From an uncultured Prevotella sp. (GTDB taxonomy: Bacteria > Bacteroidota > Bacteroidia > Bacteroidales > Bacteroidaceae), in contig CAKQFW010000036.1 in NCBI GenBank assembly GCA_934230965.1, positions 1 to 13,427 on the forward strand: 13,427 nt of DNA, given 5' to 3'. Numbering within the stretch: the stretch's first letter is position 1; the number at the start of each line of letters is the position of its first letter. The notes beneath the pieces were generated by a model. The model was not told where the DNA came from and did not search any database. It saw only the letters and a program-made list of their open reading frames with translations. Shown one piece after another: positions 7,848-13,427 of this stretch. The position numbers and the translations under genes are program-made.

Positions 7848-8858
7848 ATGAAAGTAGCAATTGTTGGAGCGAGCGGAGCCGTAGGACAAGAGTTCTTGCG
7901 CATACTCGCAGAGAGAAATTTCCCCATGGACGACCTTGTATTGTTTGGCTCGAAACGTTCGGCCGGAACAAAATATACCTTCAAGGGAAAAGAGTATGAG
8001 GTAAAACTCCTGCAGCACAACGACGACTTTAAAGACATTGACGTGGCGTTCGTGTCGGCAGGTGGTGGCACCTCGAAAGTGGTTGCCGACACTCTCACCA
8101 AGCACGGCTGCGTAATGATTGACAACTCGAGCGCCTTCCGTATGGACGACGATGTGCCCTTGGTGGTGCCCGAGTGTAACGCCGAAGATGCCCTCAACCG
8201 CCCCCGTGGCATCATTGCTAACCCCAACTGCACCACCATTATGATGGTGGTAGTGCTGAAACCGCTTGAAGCGCTCAGCCACATCAAACGCATACATATT
8301 GCCAGCTATCAGAGTGCCAGCGGTGCTGGTGCAGCTGCCATGAGCGAACTGCAACAGCAGTATAAAGAGCTGGTTAACGACCAGCCTGTAACGGTGCAGA
8401 AATTCCCCCACCAGTTGGCTTATAATGTTATTCCGCAAATCGACTCGTTCACCGATAACGGCTATACCAAAGAGGAGATGAAGATGTTTAACGAAACACG
8501 CAAGATTATGCACTCTGACGTAAAGTGCTCGGCTATGTGCGTGCGTGTGTCGTCGCTTCGTTCACACTCTGAAAGCGTATGGATTGAAACCGAGCGCCCC
8601 ATCAGCGTTGAAGAGGCACAGAAAGCCATTGCCGCTGCTCCGGGCTGCACGCTGAAAGACGATCCTGCAAACCTGGTTTATCCTATGCCGCTGGAGACTG
8701 CTGGCAAAGATGATGTGTATGTGGGCCGCGTGCGCAAAGACTTGGCCGACGACTGTGGCCTCACCTTCTGGCTCTCGGGCGACCAAATACGTAAGGGTGC
8801 TGCCCTGAACGCCGTGCAGATAGCCGAATATCTGATTAAGGTGGGAAACATTAAGTAA
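7848..8858 (+). CDS. asd: aspartate-semialdehyde dehydrogenase
   Basis: The product is 336 residues, normal for the family. It reduces aspartyl-4-phosphate to aspartate semialdehyde with NADPH, the branch point to lysine/diaminopimelate, threonine and methionine, in the cytoplasm. The NADP-binding loop GASGAVG is at 7-13. The catalytic Cys128 lies in ANPNCTTI, with the [13 protein letters not shown] substrate segment after it. The general base is probably His240 in LRSHSESV. The C-terminus has [19 protein letters not shown], the conserved subunit-interface region. It has its own promoter and ends at a strong hairpin, so it is probably a single-gene transcript. Confidence 0.98.
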   Translation: MKVAIVGASGAVGQEFLRILAERNFPMDDLVLFGSKRSAGTKYTFKGKEYEVKLLQHNDDFKDIDVAFVSAGGGTSKVVADTLTKHGCVMIDNSSAFRMDDDVPLVVPECNAEDALNRPRGIIANPNCTTIMMVVVLKPLEALSHIKRIHIASYQSASGAGAAAMSELQQQYKELVNDQPVTVQKFPHQLAYNVIPQIDSFTDNGYTKEEMKMFNETRKIMHSDVKCSAMCVRVSSLRSHSESVWIETERPISVEEAQKAIAAAPGCTLKDDPANLVYPMPLETAGKDDVYVGRVRKDLADDCGLTFWLSGDQIRKGAALNAVQIAEYLIKVGNIK

Positions 8859-8903
8859 TGAAGGCATAAACGTTCAAAGAACGTAAACAAATAAAAATAT
8901 AAC

Positions 8904-8969
8904 AACGAAAAAAAGGATATATCCTTGGGGCGAAACATAAAGCCCAAGGATATATCCTTTTTTTTCGTT
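8904..8969. terminator. long bidirectional terminator between asd and the DUF3791/DUF3990 operon
   Basis: The left arm 8904-8929 (AACG, seven A, GGATATATCCTTGGG) and the right arm 8943-8969 (CCCAAGGATATATCC, eight T, CGTT) form a ~25-bp stem, with one extra T, around a 13-nt loop. The stem ends in an A-tract on one side and a T-tract on the other, so it can stop transcription from both strands. It lies between the convergent genes asd and the minus-strand ORF ending at 8998. Each arm also contains the self-palindrome AAGGATATATCCTT. Confidence 0.9.
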
Positions 8970-8997
8970 ATAGGATGTTGTGGGGTGAAGTTTTATT

Positions 8998-9204
8998 TTA
9001 TTTTCCTTTCAATTCCATGATAACATTATCCATAATATAAAGGTCGCTCATCAGATAGAGCAAAGAACGCTCGTCATGCAACAACTCATTAGTTTTACTT
9101 TTTTGAAAAATATCAAAAGCTCGTTCTGGAGATATATCCAAACGTTTAGAAAGCTGGGTACATATCCTACCTATCTTCATCCAAAGTTGTGAATCTCTTA
9201 ACAT
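8998..9204 (-). CDS. DUF3791-like small protein, distal gene of the DUF3990 operon
   Basis: The product is 68 residues and probably all helical. The C-terminal half (LLHDERSLLYLMSDLYIMDN, then VIMELKGK) has the pattern of one DUF3791 subtype: LLH, then YLMSD, then Y-I-x-D. The start is well supported: AAAGGAG (9213-9219, minus strand) lies inside the end of the upstream gene, 8 nt before the ATG, and only 2 nt separate the genes. DUF3791 proteins are habitually encoded beside DUF3990 proteins; by analogy with toxin-antitoxin pairs this may be an immunity or chaperone partner, which is inference. It ends 28 nt before the shared terminator. Confidence 0.82.
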   Translation of the reverse strand: MLRDSQLWMKIGRICTQLSKRLDISPERAFDIFQKSKTNELLHDERSLLYLMSDLYIMDNVIMELKGK

Positions 9205-9206
9205 CC

Positions 9207-9713
9207 TTATATCTCCTTTCTTGCTAAGTCGTTTAATGGCTCTGCTTTAATGAAATGCAAACTGTTATCAAGTATTTTTTGTGAAATGATACATATCTGA
9301 TTATTAGGCTGATGCTCTGACAATCTTTTCAATGCATATTCCATAGAGATATCTCCATTTAGATAATCTTCGATAGTTGTGATAACACGATCATCAGCAA
9401 TACCACCTTCAATATAATCGAAGCCTTTCCAAGGCTTTTTACCATTTCGGCTTTGAACAATAAACTCTAACCACTCTTCATCGTAAGATGTAAACACTTT
9501 GCATTTAGCATTTTGTTTGATAAACGCATCGTCTAATTCGTAGATATTTAGCCATTGGGGCAAATCTAAATTTACAACTCTCGTTGCCCAGCCGACAGCC
9601 TGTTTTCGGATATCTGTAACATAGAAACCCTTACCGAAATCAAGATTGTCGCGTCCGATATTACAAAGAGGTGACTTTACTACATTTGTAGCACCATGAA
9701 AGACCTTGCGCAT
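9207..9713 (-). CDS. DUF3990 protein, ADP-ribosyltransferase-like candidate toxin
   Basis: The product is 168 residues. Visible family landmarks are VFHGATNVV with His6, DFGKGFYVTD with Tyr31, then QAVGWATR, YDEEWLEFIVQSR with Glu83 and Arg89, and FDYIEGGIADDRV (98-110). The His / GxGFYxT-Tyr / Glu order is reminiscent of H-Y-E type mono-ADP-ribosyltransferases, and I recall DUF3990 as linked to that fold; activity and target are unknown. No signal peptide or membrane helix is visible, so it should be cytoplasmic. It lies 21 nt after one DUF3791-like gene and 2 nt before another. The module is visibly more AT-rich than asd and the beta-barrel gene on either side, suggesting horizontal acquisition. 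Confidence 0.88.
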   Translation of the reverse strand: MRKVFHGATNVVKSPLCNIGRDNLDFGKGFYVTDIRKQAVGWATRVVNLDLPQWLNIYELDDAFIKQNAKCKVFTSYDEEWLEFIVQSRNGKKPWKGFDYIEGGIADDRVITTIEDYLNGDISMEYALKRLSEHQPNNQICIISQKILDNSLHFIKAEPLNDLARKEI

Positions 9714-9734
9714 TAGTTTTTCAGAATTTATTGT

Positions 9735-9962
9735 TTATGATTGATTGGCTTCTAACCTATGAAGCGCCTTTAACAACTCGTCAACCACATATTCTTTACT
9801 TTGTGTATGTAGGGCATCGAGTTTTGTAGTAAGACCATGCATAAGTCCTACCTTTTTCAGGCGTTGATACATTTCAAGACGGCTACATCCTTCTGCTTGT
9901 GCCGTTATGTCTACGCACATTGCAGCAAAAGCCAATGCTTGTTGTGTTTCTGCTATACTCAT
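9735..9962 (-). CDS. DUF3791-like small protein, first gene of the DUF3990 operon
   Basis: The product is 75 residues and mainly helical. The C-terminal part LDALHTQSKEYVVDELLKAL (48-67) fits the LHTQs-x-EYVVD signature of the common DUF3791 subtype. The N-terminal half (MSIAETQQALAFAAMCVDIT) is an amphipathic helix. It is the promoter-proximal gene, as antitoxins often are in type II modules, and is followed 21 nt later by the DUF3990 gene. It is only distantly similar to the 68-residue partner at the other end, so the operon carries two different DUF3791-type proteins. A function as antitoxin is inferred from context only. Confidence 0.85.
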   Translation of the reverse strand: MSIAETQQALAFAAMCVDITAQAEGCSRLEMYQRLKKVGLMHGLTTKLDALHTQSKEYVVDELLKALHRLEANQS

Positions 9963-9993
9963 AATTATAAAGTTTTTATATGAATATTTATTG

Positions 9994-10023
9994 CAAAAAT
10001 AGCATTTTCTTTTTTAATAGCAA
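9994..10023 (-). promoter_or_regulatory. promoter of the DUF3791-DUF3990-DUF3791 operon
   Basis: On the minus strand TTG (10023-10021) is followed after 19 nt by TATTTTTG (10001-9994), an excellent match to the Bacteroidota promoter. It predicts a leader of about 25 nt before the ATG at 9962. No autoregulatory palindrome is evident around it. Confidence 0.75.
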
Positions 10024-10065
10024 TAACGCCCATCACCTTTCTATTGGATAAGGGCTTAGTAAAAC

Positions 10066-10755
10066 TTAGAAGTTTACACCCACATTAAGCTGTAAGCTGT
10101 GGTTGTGCGAAGCATCAAACTCGTCGTGACAGATATTGGCGAGGCCCAGGTCGTAAGCCAACTCTACATAGAACATATCGTAGGCAAAGCCGCAACCCAT
10201 GCGCAAGCCGCCATCAAAGCGCTGGAAATAATCGTCAGAGAACGAGCTGCGGGCTTCGCGGTCGTCATAGTTTTTCATCTTACCGCTGATGCCGCACGCC
10301 ACATACACACCCATGAACGGTTGTATTGAAACATGCTCGTCTTCCATCTGTATAGCATATTTCACGGCCACGGGCACCTCAAGATAGTTGAGGTTATACG
10401 TCATCTTCTTGCCCTTATAGTTGGTTTTTCCACCCTTCTCGGTATAAAAGGCACCACCCTCTAAAAACAAGGGAAAACTATCTGACAATGAAAAGCCTGC
10501 CACAGCACCCAAATTAAGGCCCGTCAGCCAATTACCTCCATCCAGTTTTTGGTCGTCAGAGTTTACCTTCGAGAAGGCGGGGCCCAGGCGCAGTCCGTAG
10601 TAGTTTTGTCCAGGCTGATACATCATTGAGTGGTTCGAATACTCCAGTCTTCCCGTATTTTTATTATAGTAACGGCTACTTTTGTAGGCTTGCGCCATCA
10701 TGCTCATGGGCAACAGCAGTGCCACCAGTGCCAGCGTAAAGATTTTCTTCATCAT
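10066..10755 (-). CDS. PorT-family-like outer-membrane beta-barrel protein
   Basis: The product is 229 residues. The signal peptide is at 1-23 (KKIFTLALVALLLPMSMMAQA, cleavage near AQA|Y). The mature protein alternates strands and short polar turns: YYGLRLGPAFSKV, GLNLGAVAGFSLS, FPLFLEGGAFYTEKGG, YLEVPVAVKYAI, IQPFMGVYVACG, FYVELAYDLGLANI. It ends in a final strand stopping on Phe (QLNVGVNF). This is the layout of the 8-strand OMP_b-brl_2/PorT-like family, small barrels with no single known role. Either of two adjacent ATG codons could be the start. It has its own promoter and lies upstream of, but apparently not in, the DUF3990 operon. Confidence 0.9.
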   Translation of the reverse strand: MMKKIFTLALVALLLPMSMMAQAYKSSRYYNKNTGRLEYSNHSMMYQPGQNYYGLRLGPAFSKVNSDDQKLDGGNWLTGLNLGAVAGFSLSDSFPLFLEGGAFYTEKGGKTNYKGKKMTYNLNYLEVPVAVKYAIQMEDEHVSIQPFMGVYVACGISGKMKNYDDREARSSFSDDYFQRFDGGLRMGCGFAYDMFYVELAYDLGLANICHDEFDASHNHSLQLNVGVNF

Positions 10756-10789
10756 ATCTGTAAATTCTTAGTTTTCTTTGTTTGATATG

Positions 10790-10821
10790 CAAAGATATAA
10801 ATAAAACTCAATTTGCGCCAA
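10790..10821 (-). promoter_or_regulatory. promoter of the beta-barrel gene
   Basis: On the minus strand TTG (10821-10819), a 21-nt spacer and TATCTTTG (10797-10790) form a full Bacteroidota promoter about 35 nt upstream of the ATG. Confidence 0.75.
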
Positions 10822-11063
10822 GGTTTTTCCCTAAAAGGATATGGGGAAATCTCTATTTACAGTCAGTTTTCATTCTTTTTCACGTACTTTCGTTATTTTC
10901 TTACATTGTCTTTTCATCATCTTTTGTTTCAGTTTCATCTTTTTCTGCTCATTTTCCTACACTTATAAGTAGACCACACCTTTCATATATAGGCCGAAAA
11001 AGGCTGATTGGTGGATAAAAAAGGGGCGTTAGTTGAATTAATACATAAAATTGCAATGTAGAG
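10822..11063. other. gene-poor, pyrimidine-rich intergenic stretch
   Basis: From about 10855 to 10970 the plus strand is strongly T/C-rich (runs such as CATTCTTTTTCACG and CATCATCTTTTGTTTC). Weak open frames cross it but have no ribosome-binding site, family likeness or codon pattern of the neighbours. I see no gene here. A small hairpin GCC/GGC lies near 10992-11004. Confidence 0.55.
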
Positions 11064-11095
11064 TTTGCAATTTTGGCGATAATTTATTATTTTTG
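11064..11095 (+). promoter_or_regulatory. strong promoter with no annotated gene behind it
   Basis: TTTG (11064-11067), a 20-nt spacer and TATTTTTG (11088-11095) make one of the best promoter matches in the window. The next good CDS starts nearly 490 bp downstream and has its own promoter, so this one should drive something else. Confidence 0.7.
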
Positions 11096-11100
11096 CAAAC

Positions 11101-11430
11101 ACAAAGTTCAATTGTATCCCAATTACTTGAAGAATAAAGACTATACAACATAAAGAGATAAGGAAAGAAATTTTTAATGTATATTGTAAAGCGAGACGAG
11201 TCTTCAAGAAAAAATGAAGCTGGTTTCGTTTTTTTGCTTTTGGCACGGTGTGATGCCGTGGCAATAGGCATGAGATAGAAAAGAACAATACATAATAAAA
11301 ATAGTGTAGTGTTTAAATGGGCACGCTGCGACAGCGAGCCACTTCATTATCTCCAATTTATTTTAAAACGAAAGAAAAAGGCTGGGAGCGCTGTTCCATA
11401 CATGTAATGGAGGCAGGCTCCCAGTTGTTA
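11101..11430 (+). ncRNA. candidate structured small RNA
   Basis: Downstream of a clear promoter there is no convincing CDS but repeated pairing: CTTGAAGA (11126-11133) with TCTTCAAG (11201-11208); alternatively AAGACT (11137-11142) with AGTCTT (11199-11204); CACGG (11244-11248) with CCGTG (11256-11260); GGC-A-CGCTG (11320-11328) with CAGCG-A-GCC (11332-11340); and finally CTGGGAGC (11382-11389) with GCTCCCAG (11417-11424), with TCCAT/ATGGA inside. The last hairpin could end the transcript, although the following TTGTTAT is a weak U-tract. A 6S-type RNA or a leader RNA are possibilities; no family is confirmed. A 33-codon ORF at 11177-11278 (MYIVKRDESS...), with AAGGAAAG ~10 nt upstream, is an alternative explanation. 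Confidence 0.4.
11382..11424 (+). terminator. stable hairpin, possible terminator of the candidate RNA
   Basis: The 8-bp outer stem CTGGGAGC/GCTCCCAG encloses a second 5-bp stem TCCAT (11395-11399) / ATGGA (11407-11411), followed by TTGTTAT. The uridine tract is poor, so terminator function is uncertain, but the structure is clear. Confidence 0.5.
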
Positions 11431-11531
11431 TATGTATAGGCCAGGGCGCCACGGCTTGCAACAGCCCCATGCTGAGGTCATTGCGAGGAAAGAAAAAATA
11501 TGGCCTTGGGGTATAAAAAACCTCGCCTCGT

Positions 11532-11564
11532 TTTGTCGTTTTTGGTTAATAAATTGTAACTTTG
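11532..11564 (+). promoter_or_regulatory. promoter of the Hsp70-like/kinase operon
   Basis: TTTG (11532-11535), a 21-nt spacer and TAACTTTG (11557-11564) match the phylum consensus well. The predicted leader before the ATG at 11583 is short, about 12 nt. Confidence 0.75.
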
Positions 11565-11582
11565 TAGCACATTATATACTAC

Positions 11583-12779
11583 ATGAACGAACAGAAACCA
11601 TCTATACCTATCACCCCACCCGACGAATCGCCTCGTAGCCCTTATGGTTATAACGAGCGTTATATACATAGCGAGACAACGGAGATAGGCGAGTTTACCG
11701 ACACGTTGAACAGCGACCGTGTAAAGCTTGAGTCGTCGTTCTTCAACGTGAAGCACCGTTGGCAAACCGGCGATGGTCAACCCGATGTGCGCCACACCAT
11801 TACCGACATCACCCACTTTGGCATTTCTATTATCACCCTGACTCAAGAACACACCATACTTATTTATCACGATGGACGCATATACAAGCCCATCAACCAG
11901 TATTGGATAGACAATTTGGCCGACGACCTCAAGCAAGGTCATCCCGCCACTTATCTGCCCAACGCCTTGGCATTGGCCGACTTTGCCACCCACACCTTGG
12001 GCGACTATCTTGTTGACTACTGGAAGACGTTGCGCGATGGCTACAACATCATCACCTATTGTCAGACATGCCAGCTAACCAAGGTGGCTGACCTACTGAG
12101 CCGCTACCCCTTTGCCTTTCGCAACTATCGTGTTACACGCCAGCAGCACCTCACGGCCTTTGGCGTGCCCTATACTGGCGACGAAGTGCTACTGATGTAT
12201 AACGGCATGTATTGCACCTACGACTATCGTGACAATTTGCTTGAAATCACCTCGTCGGGCCTCTTCAACGATGCGCACAAGGGCCCAGGCGGTGTGGCCG
12301 ACACCGACGACAAATTGGCCGACGGTGCCCAAACCGTTATCCCTATCGATAACAACACGGCCTTCTTTTGGTTTGTGGCTGGTGCCTTACGTCTGTTTTT
12401 CGGGCACGAGCGCGAAGGGTTCAGCCTTACTGTGCCTGACGTGATGCTCGATGCCCTTCCTCTCGACTTTGGTCTTTGCAAGGCACATCCCGACAGCCGT
12501 ATCGGTCTTGACCACGTTCTGTTGCCTGCCTTCTCAATTATAAATTCGAGCAATAAGATGAGCTTCACGCTGGCCGAATGTGACGAGCTGTATGCTGGTG
12601 TTAGTGCCGATATGCGTCCGCTTGACCTCCGCCGCCGCTTCGGCAGTCAGCCCACGCACGTAACCGTAAAGATGGAGATTGACATACGCGGAAACATTAA
12701 TATTATTGTGAGCGATGATGATGAGAATAATCAAAGCTTCAGCGTAGAGTATATGTATCTGCGCAAAGCCAAAAATTAA
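11583..12779 (+). CDS. divergent Hsp70-like protein lacking ATPase signatures, operonic with a kinase
   Basis: The product is 398 residues, with no signal peptide or membrane helix. The N-terminus (~1-25) is Pro-rich and probably disordered. Residues ~260-390 resemble the end of the Hsp70 nucleotide-binding domain and its beta-sandwich substrate-binding domain: FVAGALRLFFG (264-274) in the place of VAxGAAxxAGxLxG, LDALPLDFGL (289-298) in the place of LDVTPLSLGI, and VTVKMEIDIRGNI (360-372) in the place of VTFDIDANGIL. The N-terminal Hsp70 phosphate loop (GIDLGTT) and a clear GGGT motif are absent, and there is no alpha-helical lid. It may be a pseudo-chaperone or client adaptor. A kinase gene follows after 58 nt with no new promoter visible, implying joint function. 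The Hsp70 link comes from reading the motifs by eye and needs profile comparison. Confidence 0.8.
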   Translation: MNEQKPSIPITPPDESPRSPYGYNERYIHSETTEIGEFTDTLNSDRVKLESSFFNVKHRWQTGDGQPDVRHTITDITHFGISIITLTQEHTILIYHDGRIYKPINQYWIDNLADDLKQGHPATYLPNALALADFATHTLGDYLVDYWKTLRDGYNIITYCQTCQLTKVADLLSRYPFAFRNYRVTRQQHLTAFGVPYTGDEVLLMYNGMYCTYDYRDNLLEITSSGLFNDAHKGPGGVADTDDKLADGAQTVIPIDNNTAFFWFVAGALRLFFGHEREGFSLTVPDVMLDALPLDFGLCKAHPDSRIGLDHVLLPAFSIINSSNKMSFTLAECDELYAGVSADMRPLDLRRRFGSQPTHVTVKMEIDIRGNINIIVSDDDENNQSFSVEYMYLRKAKN

Positions 12780-12837
12780 CATATACGTACACAGTACACC
12801 TATTATCACCATTAAGAATAAAAAATAATATAACGAT

Positions 12838-13427
12838 ATGGCAAACAAGACATTACAGCCCGGTAACACCCTACAGGGCGGCAAATACAGAATAGAAAAA
12901 GTGCTGGGACAAGGCTCCTTCGGCATCACCTATCTGGCCTCATACGCCACCACCATTGAGGGGGCGTTGGGCAAGATGGCTGTCGACATCAAGGTGGCCA
13001 TCAAAGAGTTTTTCATGAGCGAGGTGAACCAGCGCAACGAGCAGACGCATGGCGTAGAGGGCTCAAGCAGCACCATCTTTACCAATTATCGCATCAAATT
13101 TAGAAAAGAGGCGCAAAATCTGGCCTCGCTGCACCACCCACATATTGTTCAGGTGACCGATGTGTTTGACGAAAACAACACCACCTATTATGTAATGCAA
13201 TATATTGAGGGCATGAGCCTCGACAGCTTTATCGCCTCAAAAGGACATGTGTCGGCCAACGATACTATACTGATAGCTGCACAGATAGGTCAGGCCCTCA
13301 GCTATATGCACCAGCGCCACATGTTGCACCTCGACCTAAAGCCGGGCAACATCATGCTCGACAAGCAAGGACAGGTGCACCTCATCGACTTTGGCCTATC
13401 AAAGCAATACGACAGTAACGGCGAGCC
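12838..13427 (+). CDS. Ser/Thr protein kinase, 3' end outside the window
   Basis: 196 complete codons are visible and the frame is open at the window edge. It has the glycine loop GQGSFG (24-29), ATP lysine K56 in VAIKEF, catalytic loop HLDLKPGN (164-171, Asp166 and Asn171) and DFG (184-186). As in the upstream kinase the HRD arginine is Leu (165), making it a non-RD kinase. The two proteins share the same insertion after KEF.M and nearly identical blocks (FDENNTTYYVM, LIDFGLSKQYD). Whether this copy also has a transmembrane helix and a sensor domain cannot be seen. It lies 58 nt behind the Hsp70-like gene with no intervening TAnnTTTG, so it is probably its operon partner. Confidence 0.93.
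   Translation, partial: MANKTLQPGNTLQGGKYRIEKVLGQGSFGITYLASYATTIEGALGKMAVDIKVAIKEFFMSEVNQRNEQTHGVEGSSSTIFTNYRIKFRKEAQNLASLHHPHIVQVTDVFDENNTTYYVMQYIEGMSLDSFIASKGHVSANDTILIAAQIGQALSYMHQRHMLHLDLKPGNIMLDKQGQVHLIDFGLSKQYDSNGE

Noticed and set aside
10021..10055. Possible terminator of the beta-barrel gene (GCCC...GGGC)
   Set aside because: The stem is short and interrupted, so it is too weak to annotate.
10782..11018. 78-codon plus-strand ORF in the pyrimidine-rich tract
   Set aside because: It starts inside the promoter of the divergent beta-barrel gene, lacks an RBS and is hydrophobic only because of the T-rich composition.
10983..11288. 101-codon minus-strand ORF
   Set aside because: It is antisense to a clear promoter and hairpin region, has no RBS or promoter of its own and shows no recognisable pattern.
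11476..11492. GTCATTGCGAGG-type sequence recalling dispersed palindromic repeats
   Set aside because: Only half of such an element is present and no complementary half is found nearby.

Overview
The window looks like chromosomal DNA from a member of the Bacteroidota, most like Prevotella/Segatella or a close relative. The evidence is: at least seven TAnnTTTG promoter elements of the Bacteroidota type (some with a TTG/TTTG about 20 nt upstream), mostly A-rich translation starts with few strong Shine-Dalgarno sequences, a lipoprotein whose Cys is followed by an acidic export signal, PorT-like and C-terminal-Phe beta-barrel proteins, and a 'DLGLPSGT.WA' domain typical of this phylum. The genus is inferred from overall character, not proven.

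Layout. Positions 1-590 hold no convincing gene but a mosaic of repeats: two small hairpins, a near-perfect 23-bp inverted repeat, direct repeats and six tandem 22-bp units. Next are a large exported helix-hairpin-helix plus predicted beta-barrel protein (591-2648) and a membrane-anchored eukaryotic-like Ser/Thr kinase with a predicted periplasmic DLGLPSGT domain (2824-4599), which ends at an intrinsic terminator. A housekeeping block follows: a 51-residue ORF (4786-4941), era, der, a small lipoprotein and asd. The small ORF, era and der probably share a transcript; asd has its own promoter. A long symmetrical hairpin separates asd from genes on the opposite strand.

The minus-strand block contains an AT-rich three-gene operon, DUF3791-like / DUF3990 / DUF3791-like (9962 down to 8998). 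It has its own well-formed promoter and looks like an acquired toxin-antitoxin-type module with an ADP-ribosyltransferase-like centre. Upstream of it is a PorT-like outer-membrane beta-barrel gene with its own promoter. A gene-poor stretch (10756-11582) has a good promoter at 11064-11095 followed by several hairpins, so an unannotated structured RNA is possible.

The right edge carries a 398-residue protein whose C-terminal third reads like an Hsp70 substrate-binding domain but which lacks Hsp70 ATPase signatures. Directly behind it, apparently in the same operon, is a second Ser/Thr kinase cut off by the window end. The two kinases are clear paralogues about 10 kb apart. The observations most worth following are the DUF3791-DUF3990-DUF3791 module, the degenerate Hsp70-like protein paired with a kinase, the candidate RNA gene, and the 51-residue ORF in front of era.
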